Shown here piece by piece: positions 7,329 through 13,523 of a stretch of DNA of 13,995 nt; the first letter of the stretch is position 1, and every line of letters begins with the position of its first letter. This DNA comes from Eggerthellaceae bacterium (GTDB taxonomy: Bacteria; Actinomycetota; Coriobacteriia; Coriobacteriales; Eggerthellaceae): NCBI GenBank assembly GCA_017459485.1, contig JAFUCW010000154.1:1-13995 (forward strand), given 5' to 3'. The position numbers were made by a program, and so were the translations under genes. The notes below the pieces were generated by a model. The model saw only the letters and a program-made list of their open reading frames with translations. It had not been told where the DNA came from and did not search any database.

Positions 7329-7357
7329 ATAAGACAGGGGACGGAGGTCCGTCTTAT
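7329..7357 (+). repeat. Stem-loop between NuoG-like and E1-like genes (possible REP-like palindrome or weak terminator)
   Basis: ATAAGAC (7329-7335) pairs with GTCTTAT (7351-7357). Inside, GGAC (7339-7342) pairs with GTCC (7347-7350) around the loop GGAG, leaving a three-base bulge. The tail after the stem is TCCGCC, without a T-run. The sequence resembles short dispersed palindromes in other genomes, but only one clear copy is in this window. It may reduce read-through into the E1-like gene. Confidence 0.4.
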
Positions 7358-7380
7358 TCCGCCAAGTCGACAGGTTCACA

Positions 7381-7914
7381 ATGGCGGTACAGAAGCGCTA
7401 TGCGCGAAATATCGAAGCCCTTTCCGAAGAGGAGTGCGTCCGCCTTGCTGGCAAGCATGTAACCGTTGTTGGTTGCGGCGGGCTTGGCGGCCTGGTGATA
7501 GAAGCGCTTGCTCGTATTGGTGTGGGCACCTTGCGCATTATCGACGGCGACGTGTTTGAAGAAAGCAATCTGAACAGGCAAATTGCATGCACCGAACAAG
7601 ATCTTGGCTGCGAAAAAGCTCTAGTCGCCGCCGATCGTGTTGGGGCCATAAACAGCACGGTCTTGGTTGAGCCCCAGGTCTGCCTGCTTGCCGAAGACAA
7701 CGCGGCGGAGCTGTTTGCGGGAACCGACTGCGTGGTGGACTGCCTGGATAACCTTGAAGCGCGTTTTTGGGCGGCGCATGCCTGTCAAGAGCTTGGCTTA
7801 CCAATTGTTTATGGTGCTATTGCGGGGTGGTTTGGGCAGGTGTGCACTGTATTTCCCGGCGATCGATCGTTTGTTTCCATCTACGGCGAGGTGGGGGGCA
7901 TAGTCAGCATCTAA
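7381..7914 (+). CDS. HesA/MoeB/ThiF-family E1-like adenylyltransferase, N-terminal part of a frameshifted gene
   Basis: The uninterrupted frame gives 177 aa. E1-like enzymes adenylate the C-terminal glycine of MoaD/ThiS carriers. Visible motifs are the nucleotide loop GCGGLGG (31-37), DGDVFEESNLNRQ (55-67) with the catalytic Arg66, and DCLDN (120-124). GAIAGWFGQV (145-154) is typical of the family. No CxxC zinc pairs are seen, so it resembles HesA more than E. coli MoeB. The frame stops at 7912-7914, but conserved C-terminal sequence continues one frame back to 8069. The shift falls at a run of six G (7893-7898). With one more G, or a -1 slip, the protein would be about 229 aa, a normal length. 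It probably activates the MoaD-like carrier of this operon. No strong ribosome binding site is visible. Confidence 0.82.
   Translation: MAVQKRYARNIEALSEEECVRLAGKHVTVVGCGGLGGLVIEALARIGVGTLRIIDGDVFEESNLNRQIACTEQDLGCEKALVAADRVGAINSTVLVEPQVCLLAEDNAAELFAGTDCVVDCLDNLEARFWAAHACQELGLPIVYGAIAGWFGQVCTVFPGDRSFVSIYGEVGGIVSI
7893..7899 (+). other. Frameshift site: G6 run matching a -1 slippery heptamer
   Basis: In the upstream reading frame the bases are read G GGG GGC, which fits the X XXY YYZ form. A -1 slip makes CAT (7899-7901) the next codon, exactly the frame that carries the family's C-terminus. A lost G in the run, real or a sequencing error, would look the same. A perfect 8-bp inverted repeat (CCTTCACC 7930-7937, GGTGAAGG 7973-7980) lies downstream, but its distance from the site is larger than in known frameshift stimulators. 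Confidence 0.55.
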
Positions 7915-8069
7915 GGCTTGGCAACCTCCCCTTCACCGCTTATGCAACGGCATCCTTCCAGGCGGCCGAAGTGGTGAAGGTGCTCCTGGACCGCCCTGGC
8001 CAGGTTCGAAACCGTCTGCTGATGATCGATCTGCTGGATGGTTCCTGCGAAGAGGTTGAGTTACACTAA
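7899..8069 (+). pseudogene. Out-of-frame C-terminal part of the E1-like gene
   Basis: This frame continues the E1-like protein after the shift. LGNLPFTAYATASFQAAEVV and LLMIDLLDGS are the usual end of HesA/ThiF proteins, where a conserved small-residue helix and a final strand complete the adenylation domain. No separate start codon or ribosome binding site fits an independent gene here. Without this part the N-terminal product would lack a conserved helix and is probably inactive, unless the ribosome slips or the shift is a sequencing error. Confidence 0.7.
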
Positions 8070-8074
8070 GGCGT

Positions 8075-8356
8075 ATGCCAAGCCAAGACCATAAAAGCAT
8101 CGAACTCGATTGCGGCATTGCGCAGCAGCGTATCGTCAGCTGGCTTGAGGGCGAACTGCGCCTTCCGCACGAGGACGACGGCTACCGGTATTCACACGAA
8201 GGCACAACCTGCATTGCCCGCACGCAGCCACTAGAAAACCGCACCGTAGGTACGGTGTCAATCGAGCGTACCGCGCTTTACATAGAAGGCGAAGCCGACG
8301 CCGTTGCTGCCTTCATGCACCTTTTCACCCTCCGCTTCATTTCCGCTGGCGGTTAG
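8075..8356 (+). CDS. Small uncharacterised protein with C-terminal Ala-Gly-Gly
   Basis: The product is 93 aa and starts six bases after the end of the E1-like gene, so it is probably translated with it. AAGG precedes the ATG at short spacing. The chain has predicted alternating strands and helices (QRIVSWLEGEL, GTVSIERTALYIEG, DAVAAFMHLFTL), suggesting a small alpha/beta fold. It ends RFISAGG; the MoaD-like protein upstream ends VVAGG. I do not recognise the family and see no MoaE landmarks. By position it may be a second carrier, a pterin-binding helper or an oxidoreductase assembly factor. No function is claimed. Its base composition matches the neighbouring genes. Confidence 0.7.
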   Translation: MPSQDHKSIELDCGIAQQRIVSWLEGELRLPHEDDGYRYSHEGTTCIARTQPLENRTVGTVSIERTALYIEGEADAVAAFMHLFTLRFISAGG

Positions 8357-8743
8357 TATAGGACAGGTCAAATCCCCACAAAAGTTTTGCTAAAACGGGG
8401 GACAGTAGCTTGCTTGTCCATATTTCGGGAGGGTATTGCCGCAACCGATGGAACGGAGAAACGAACTCATCATGCAGTCGGCGCATAGGTGGCTGATATC
8501 GGGATCGGCATTGGCAGACAGGCCCGTCAGCGCCGTGGCGAACTCTTTTACTATCCCGCCAAAGCCAGCCGTCGGGCCAGCTCCTGGTCTGCTCGGTCCA
8601 CCAACCAGTCATTAATGACAGCCATAGAAGCAGCTATTGCTAATGATACTGTCAGATGGAAGGTTCTATTCACCCTTCTTCTGTCTTGTGTGTCTTGGTT
8701 GGATGCATTGCCGCTTCCTGTCCTCCCGCATTAAACCTTGGCC
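8357..8743. other. Convergent intergenic region with a stem-loop and a degraded-looking small frame
   Basis: This 387-base gap lies between the ends of the two convergent gene sets. Just after the plus operon, CCCC (8374-8377) and GTTTT (8384-8388) can pair with GGGG (8397-8400) and AAAAC (8392-8396) around a three-base loop, with six bases bulged. It could help stop transcription, but no T-run follows. The rest contains minus-strand remnant frames (8390-8625) and a 39-codon plus-strand frame (8615-8734) with a short hydrophobic stretch and no ribosome binding site. No convincing intact gene is seen. Confidence 0.5.
8390..8625 (-). pseudogene. Possible remnant of a small gene split by a frameshift
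   Basis: On the minus strand, an ATG at 8625 opens 24 residues (MAVINDWLVDRADQELARRL, then four more) before a stop at 8551-8553. A second frame overlaps it and continues with protein-like sequence (GGIVKEFATALTGLSANADP, then ISHLCADCMMSSF) to a stop at 8390-8392. Joined by a single-base correction they would give about 78 residues. The halves read naturally together, but there is no ribosome binding site and I do not recognise the family, so chance is possible. Confidence 0.25.
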
Positions 8744-10678
8744 TCAATAGTGCTTGCGGACGGTGCCGGGGGACTCTAGGCGGTAGCCGCCAAGCTGTTC
8801 GATGCGCATGCGGAACTCGTTGCTTGCAAGCACATCCAGCAGCGCGTTTACCATAGGAGTATCCCACGCGTAGTCGGGAACGATCAGGTCGTATTGCTCT
8901 TCGCATACTGGCACGAAGTCCAGCCCGTACATCTTGGCGGCAGAGTAGATTCCCATGCCCGCATCCGCGCTCCCCGCTTCCACCAGGGCGGCAACGGCTG
9001 TATGCGTGAATTCTTCGTGGTCGTAGCCATAAATGTGCGTCGAATCGATGCCGTCTTGCCCGCAAAGGTAGTCGGACAAGATGCGCGTGCCGGAGCCCTT
9101 CTGGCGGTTCGCGAAGCTGCGGCCCTCCTGCGTTAGGTCCGCCAGGCTGCGGATACCCAAGGGGTTGCCCGGTGCCACCATCAGCCCTTGCTGCCGGAAG
9201 ACGCATTCAACCTGCCGCACGCCGCCGTTCGGAAAATGCGTTTCCAGATAGGGTTCGTTGTACGTGCCCGTTTCCTCGTCAACTAGGTGAATGCCGCCGC
9301 AGTGGTTCTCGCCTCGTTTCGCGGCCATGATGGCGCCCATGGAACCCACGTGCGTCGACGCCACGGACAGCTCGGGCCAACGGGCATGCATCAGTTGCGC
9401 CACTTCGTCGATAAGCGGGTCGTGGCTGCCGATGACCACAAGCGACTTCGCCAGCTCTTCGGGGCTGCGCAACAGACGTATCCGCGCCGTGCCGCCCGCT
9501 TCAAGACCTTCGCTGTTCTGGGGTATGCGCAAGATGCCGTCTGCCTTCACGAACGAAGTGACCACGCCCGCGCCGCGTGAAAGGGGCGTGGCGACCACCT
9601 TGTGCCCCACTTGTCCAAGTCGAACCCGAACGAATTCTTCATGCTTGAGCGAAGACACGCAGGGCCGCGCAAGCATAGCATCAAGGGATTGCGGTTGGCG
9701 AACAGGGCACCCCAGAAGCATCTCGATGATGGGCTTCACCAGCTCTTCTACGACAATGATGCCGCTCACGGGGTAGCCGGGCACTCCCACGACGGCAGTA
9801 GTGTCAGAATAGCCCAAGATGGCCGGCTTGCCCGGTTTGACGGCAATGCCATGGAACAGCACCTCTCCCAGTTCCGCAATCGTTTCGCGTGAGTAGTCGT
9901 CGCGCCCTGCCGAAGAGCCAGCGTTGACCAGCACGATGTCGCACTCGTCGACCGCGTGCTGGAGCGTGTCGCGTAAAAGACTTTGCTCGTCGGGCATAAT
10001 TGGGTAGACAACAGGACGGGCGCCCCATTGTGCAACCATCCCGGAAAAGATGGTCGAGTTGAACTCCATCACGTCCCCTGGCTTCGGGTTAACGGAAGGG
10101 GCAACAACTTCGTCGCCAGTGGGGATAATGCCTACCTTTGGTCGCGCAAAAACTGGCACCTCCAGGATTCCTGCGGCAAGCAGTGCGCCCATGGCAGCTG
10201 GCTCGACGCGCACGTTCGACGTAAGCAGCATTTCCCCTGCGCAAATGTCCTCGCCAATTTGACGAACGTTGTCCCAGGGAGTGGACGTGGAGTAGAGGGT
10301 GACCGGGCATGCACCCAAGGATGCAATGTCGTCCCCCTCTGCGAACACCACGTCTTCGACCATAACTACGGCATCGCAGCCTTCCGGAAGCGGGTCTCCC
10401 GTGTCCACGACGACATAGCTGCCCGCCCCAAGGGTTACAGGTGTGGTGGCGGTGGCCCCAAACGTTGCTTTTGCATCAAGGGCGATGCCGTCCATGGCGC
10501 ATGCATGGTAGTGCGGGGCAGAAATGGCGGCGTAAAGCGGTTCTGCCGTCACGCGCCCAAGCGCCTCTCCTACAGGCACCATCTCTGCATGAAGTGCCAT
10601 TCCCTGTTTCTGCAATACTGCCAGGAATTCATCGCGTGCCTGGTCAAGTGGTGTGTTGCTCAAATAGTCGAAAGCCAT
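8744..10678 (-). CDS. MoeA-like molybdopterin metal-insertion protein fused to a periplasmic-binding-protein-like domain
   Basis: The product is 644 aa. Residues 1 to about 404 are MoeA: GDPLPEGCDAVVMVED (94-109), PTGDE (186-190), NAGSSAGRDDYS (252-263), VKPGKP (280-285) and GVPGYPVSG (298-306). MoeA hydrolyses adenylylated molybdopterin and inserts molybdate or tungstate. Residues about 410-644 are a LysR/PBP-like substrate-binding domain (COG1910 type), with SHDPLIDEVAQLM, NRQKGSGTRILSDYL and DAGMGIYSAAK. There is no signal peptide, so this domain acts in the cytoplasm, presumably binding an oxyanion or pterin ligand. The start has AAGGAGA five bases upstream. The gene follows a stand-alone moeA by 97 bases in the same direction. 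The fusion is known in several anaerobes; its exact job is not settled. Confidence 0.93.
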   Translation of the reverse strand: MAFDYLSNTPLDQARDEFLAVLQKQGMALHAEMVPVGEALGRVTAEPLYAAISAPHYHACAMDGIALDAKATFGATATTPVTLGAGSYVVVDTGDPLPEGCDAVVMVEDVVFAEGDDIASLGACPVTLYSTSTPWDNVRQIGEDICAGEMLLTSNVRVEPAAMGALLAAGILEVPVFARPKVGIIPTGDEVVAPSVNPKPGDVMEFNSTIFSGMVAQWGARPVVYPIMPDEQSLLRDTLQHAVDECDIVLVNAGSSAGRDDYSRETIAELGEVLFHGIAVKPGKPAILGYSDTTAVVGVPGYPVSGIIVVEELVKPIIEMLLGCPVRQPQSLDAMLARPCVSSLKHEEFVRVRLGQVGHKVVATPLSRGAGVVTSFVKADGILRIPQNSEGLEAGGTARIRLLRSPEELAKSLVVIGSHDPLIDEVAQLMHARWPELSVASTHVGSMGAIMAAKRGENHCGGIHLVDEETGTYNEPYLETHFPNGGVRQVECVFRQQGLMVAPGNPLGIRSLADLTQEGRSFANRQKGSGTRILSDYLCGQDGIDSTHIYGYDHEEFTHTAVAALVEAGSADAGMGIYSAAKMYGLDFVPVCEEQYDLIVPDYAWDTPMVNALLDVLASNEFRMRIEQLGGYRLESPGTVRKHY

Positions 10679-10727
10679 GATTGTCTCCTTCGCGGTCCGC
10701 CGTGTCGGCCTGTGTATCCTCTGCGAA

Positions 10728-10741
10728 ACCCCACAAGGGGT
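10728..10741 (-). terminator. Small hairpin between moeA and the moeA-PBP fusion gene
   Basis: On the minus strand, ACCCC TTGT GGGGT followed by TTTC forms a five-bp stem with a four-base loop. It is a weak intrinsic-terminator-like element in the 97-base gap and may give partial termination between the two moeA genes. Confidence 0.3.
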
Positions 10742-10775
10742 GCACTATCCACCTTCGTCCACTACCTGAAGGGCT

Positions 10776-12020
10776 CTAGGCAAGCTCACATCCTTGCCAG
10801 CGGTCGAAAAGCGTTACCTCTACAAGAGCGCCTGCAGCCAAACCCTCTGTGTCGCGAGCAATCTCAAGGTACCCATTTGCGGTGCAAAGCTGGGAAATGA
10901 GCCCCGATTTGCTGCGAATGGGGACCGCGCGCAACCGAGTGGCGTGTTTGCCGTTCGGCATCGATTCCAGCTCCACAGGCACCAGTTCGCTGCGACCATG
11001 ATTAGAGGGGAGCCCTTCTGCAAGCACGGCGGGCGTGCGTCGCGCAAAGAAGCCAGGCATCAAGAGTGGTGCAGCCAGCTCCAGGAACATGAAGTAGGCA
11101 GCCACCGGATGACCGGGGAGGCCGAACACAGGCGCCCCATTCGCGTCGGCGCACAGGGTGGGTTTGCCTGGCTTCACCGCGACGCCGTGGAACAGAAGGT
11201 CTCCCACATGGGAAAGCACGCGGGCCGTGTTGTCTTTCTGCCCTGCCGAAGATCCCCCTGAAACAAGCACTGCATCGCAGGTTTCAAGCGCGCCCTCCAC
11301 AGCGGCAAGCAGCGCGTCGTAGGAGTCGGGCACGATGGGAAAGCAGGAAGGCTCCGCACCGCATGCGCGTATGGCGGCGGCTAGTAGTGGCGCGTTCACG
11401 TCGCGCATCTGAGAGGCAGCGGGGGTCCTGTCCGCCTCGATTATCTCGTCTCCTGTCGAAATGACTCCGACTCGGACGGGCTTGCGAACCAGGCATCGGG
11501 TCATTCCCAAGCTTGCGAGCGTCCCTACATGGTGGGGCTGCAGCAGCGTACCCGACTTCACAAGAACGCTACCCGGTGCGGCGTCGTCGTTTTCGAACAC
11601 GATGTTGTCGCTCGGGGCAACAGAGGATGCAATGCCGACGGTTCCGTCGCCGTACTCCTCGCAGTATTCCAGCATGACCACGGCATCGGCGCCTTGGGGA
11701 ATCTTGCCGCCGGTGGGTATGCGCACACATGCGCCGGGCGGGCAGGCAACGTCAACCTCTTCGCCCATCTCCACTTCGCCTGCAAGGGCAAGCAGGGCAG
11801 GCAGCGCATCCGAGCACCCGAACGTGTCGGAGGCACATACGGCGAACCCGTCGACGGTTGAACGATCGAACGGCGGCACCCCTTCGCTTGCCACTACATC
11901 TTCCGCAAGCACGCGGGCTGCGGCTTGGTCGAAGGGGACGGCCTCCGTTCCGGCACCGAATCCAGCGAAGCGTTCACGCAGGAGCCTCTTGGCATCTTCG
12001 ATCGACACAACCTCTAGCAT
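10776..12020 (-). CDS. moeA: MoeA, molybdopterin molybdotransferase
   Basis: The product is 414 aa, a normal length for MoeA (about 400-410). Motifs in order are PPFDRSTVDGFAV (49-61), RIPTGGKIPQGADAVVMLE (100-118), ISTGDEI (187-193), SGGSSAGQKDNT (254-265), FHGVAVKPGKP (278-288) and FGLPGHPVA (299-307). These form the pterin-AMP and metal site of the central domain, followed by the C-terminal beta-barrel domain. GGAGG (complement of 12028-12032) lies 7 bases before the ATG. It sits between a membrane-protein gene and the moeA-PBP fusion gene, all read leftwards. With the tungstate transporter upstream and a tungsten enzyme operon opposite, one of the two MoeA proteins may be specialised for tungsten; which one cannot be told from sequence. 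Confidence 0.93.
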   Translation of the reverse strand: MLEVVSIEDAKRLLRERFAGFGAGTEAVPFDQAAARVLAEDVVASEGVPPFDRSTVDGFAVCASDTFGCSDALPALLALAGEVEMGEEVDVACPPGACVRIPTGGKIPQGADAVVMLEYCEEYGDGTVGIASSVAPSDNIVFENDDAAPGSVLVKSGTLLQPHHVGTLASLGMTRCLVRKPVRVGVISTGDEIIEADRTPAASQMRDVNAPLLAAAIRACGAEPSCFPIVPDSYDALLAAVEGALETCDAVLVSGGSSAGQKDNTARVLSHVGDLLFHGVAVKPGKPTLCADANGAPVFGLPGHPVAAYFMFLELAAPLLMPGFFARRTPAVLAEGLPSNHGRSELVPVELESMPNGKHATRLRAVPIRSKSGLISQLCTANGYLEIARDTEGLAAGALVEVTLFDRWQGCELA

Positions 12021-12074
12021 GTCAACCCCTCCGTCTAGCGTGCACCCTGTAGAAAGGGCTCTTCTCCAAAAACC

Positions 12075-12608
12075 CTATCCCAGCACATGGGCCAACGCAA
12101 ACAGGCTGAACACTGCTGCGAAGGCGCATGCCCCCGCACGCACCGCATTGCGCCATGAGCGGTCGATTCCCAGGTCCTTCAGCAGCGACTTGCTTCCCGT
12201 CCAGATATGGGAAGCAAGCAGAGCTGCCAGCGCAATCGTCCAGGCCGCGCCTTCGGCAGAGTGAAGTGCCGCAATGGGACCAAGGGTGCGGATGCGGCCT
12301 ATGTGCACGCCCACCACAGCAGCAAGCGCTATGCCCGTTGCCCACTTTAAGGCAAGGTGGCGCTTCTTCTGCACACTCGGTGGACGAACGGTGTCGGTAA
12401 GCTGCTCGAAACTAGTGGCTATGCACAAGACAACATGGATGCCTACGAGCACCATGCCTGCCCACACAATCCATGTTGCAGGCGAGGGCACGGCAAAAAA
12501 CCCTTGCAGGCTGCCCAGCAAGCCATGAGCAAGAAAGAAGCACACAATGGCAGCCGAAACAACGCCATTTGCTCCCCGTGTTGTAATGCGCTTTCTCATG
12601 CCCTTCAT
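12075..12608 (-). CDS. Multi-spanning membrane protein with conserved-looking histidines, cytochrome b-like
   Basis: The product is 177 aa with about five hydrophobic segments (near 15-38, 45-66, 85-104, 120-138 and 157-176). Histidines lie within or at the ends of helices (H28, H58, H102, H134, H174), a pattern that suits haem b ligation. The segment ASHIWTGSKSLLKDLG (132-147) resembles a helix end seen in small cytochrome-type membrane proteins. It is likely in the cytoplasmic membrane and could be a quinone-reactive or haem subunit, but no confident family can be given. The first ATG is preceded by AGAGG at about ten bases; a second ATG three codons on is possible. It lies 54 bases upstream of moeA and probably shares its transcript. 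Confidence 0.75.
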   Translation of the reverse strand: MKGMRKRITTRGANGVVSAAIVCFFLAHGLLGSLQGFFAVPSPATWIVWAGMVLVGIHVVLCIATSFEQLTDTVRPPSVQKKRHLALKWATGIALAAVVGVHIGRIRTLGPIAALHSAEGAAWTIALAALLASHIWTGSKSLLKDLGIDRSWRNAVRAGACAFAAVFSLFALAHVLG

Positions 12609-12803
12609 TGTAGATGAACCTCTATAGACTAACCGCAGTTATTCGACCAGGCCCACAGAGCGCATCCCGGAAGGCAGGACCGCCGTCCATCCAAGACCGC
12701 GCAGGCCGAAGGGGGCTAGCAGGCAGAACAACACCAGCCAAGAAGCGGGGGGCGCAAGAAGCAATCGAAAAGTCAGACTTCAAGTTCCGAAACCGCAGTG
12801 CAA
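12609..12803 (-). promoter_or_regulatory. Intergenic region upstream of the membrane-protein/moeA genes; may hold their promoter
   Basis: This 195-base gap separates the ABC ATPase stop from the membrane-protein start on the minus strand. No T-tailed hairpin is obvious. A 41-codon frame from TTG 12764 to a stop at 12639-12641 encodes a hydrophobic stretch but lacks a ribosome binding site, so I do not call it a gene. A promoter for the leftward genes could lie near CTATAGA, about 20 bases before the start, but no good upstream box was found. Confidence 0.25.
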
Positions 12804-13523
12804 CTACAGCTGCCAGTACGAAAGGAACGACCGCCCCTCTTCGGTGACAGGATGCTCGAGTACTTCGCCTACGGCGCCCTGCTCCACCAGGCGGCCTTCA
12901 TGGAGCATGATAGCCTGGTCGGCGATGCGTTTTGCCTGGGCGGGCGCGTGCGTGGCAACCAGCATCAGGCAGCCGGTGCGCAACCGATAGTCAGCAAGCG
13001 CAGACTCTACCTGGAGCGTGCCTGCGATGTCCATTGAGGCTGTCGGCTCGTCAAGCAGCATCACATCCAAGTCGCTTACCAGGATGCGGGCAAGGGCAAC
13101 ACGCTGTGCCTCGCCGCCCGAAAGAGTGTTGCCGCGCGCCCGTGCAAGCTCCCCCATGCCCACAGCAGACAGGGCGTCCGCAACGCGCCGGTCCACTTCC
13201 TGCTTGGGTAGTCCAGCAGACGCAATCGCCATTGCAACGTTCTTCTCGACCGAATAGCCGAACACATAGGGCTTCTGCGGCATGTAGCCCACACGCACCT
13301 GATTTCGAGTTACGACACCCGAAACGTCGATGACCCCTACGTTGGGCTTCGATGTTCCAGCAAGTGCCCTGAGCAGCGTGGTTTTACCGCTGCCGTTAGA
13401 ACCGATAAGCGCATAGGAAACGCCCGAATCAAGAGCAAGCGAGTCGATGGACAGCACAACACGGTTTCCGTACTGCTTGCGAAGACCTTCAACAAGGACG
13501 CTGAATCTTCTACTCATGGCCAT
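12804..13523 (-). CDS. tupC: ABC transporter ATP-binding protein, tungstate/molybdate type (TupC-like)
   Basis: The product is 239 aa from the chosen start. It carries all ATPase motifs: Walker A GSNGSGKTT (41-49), Q-loop Gln83 in MPQKPYVF, signature LSGGEAQR (134-141), Walker B VMLLDE (154-159) and H-loop His192. It energises oxyanion uptake together with the permease encoded just upstream. The short length, without the C-terminal TOBE/mop regulatory domain of ModC, fits TupC better than ModC. The start is uncertain: MAMSRRFSVLVEG at 13523 and MSRRFSVLVEG at 13517 both overlap the permease stop, neither has a strong ribosome binding site, and a longer open frame reaches 13598. Coupled translation with the permease gene is likely. 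Confidence 0.87.
   Translation of the reverse strand: MAMSRRFSVLVEGLRKQYGNRVVLSIDSLALDSGVSYALIGSNGSGKTTLLRALAGTSKPNVGVIDVSGVVTRNQVRVGYMPQKPYVFGYSVEKNVAMAIASAGLPKQEVDRRVADALSAVGMGELARARGNTLSGGEAQRVALARILVSDLDVMLLDEPTASMDIAGTLQVESALADYRLRTGCLMLVATHAPAQAKRIADQAIMLHEGRLVEQGAVGEVLEHPVTEEGRSFLSYWQL

Noticed and set aside
8337..8612. 91-codon minus-strand frame in the convergent gap
   Set aside because: The composition is rich in Trp and Arg as in shadow frames. The alternative frames of the remnant read more like protein.
8615..8734. 39-codon plus-strand frame with a hydrophobic stretch
   Set aside because: There is no ribosome binding site and no start context; the length is within chance.
9983..10900. 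305-codon plus-strand frame
   Set aside because: It is antisense to the two moeA genes, whose motifs are unambiguous.
12639..12764. 41-codon minus-strand hydrophobic frame upstream of the membrane-protein gene
   Set aside because: It has only a TTG start and no ribosome binding site; the hydrophobicity can arise by chance in GC-rich sequence.
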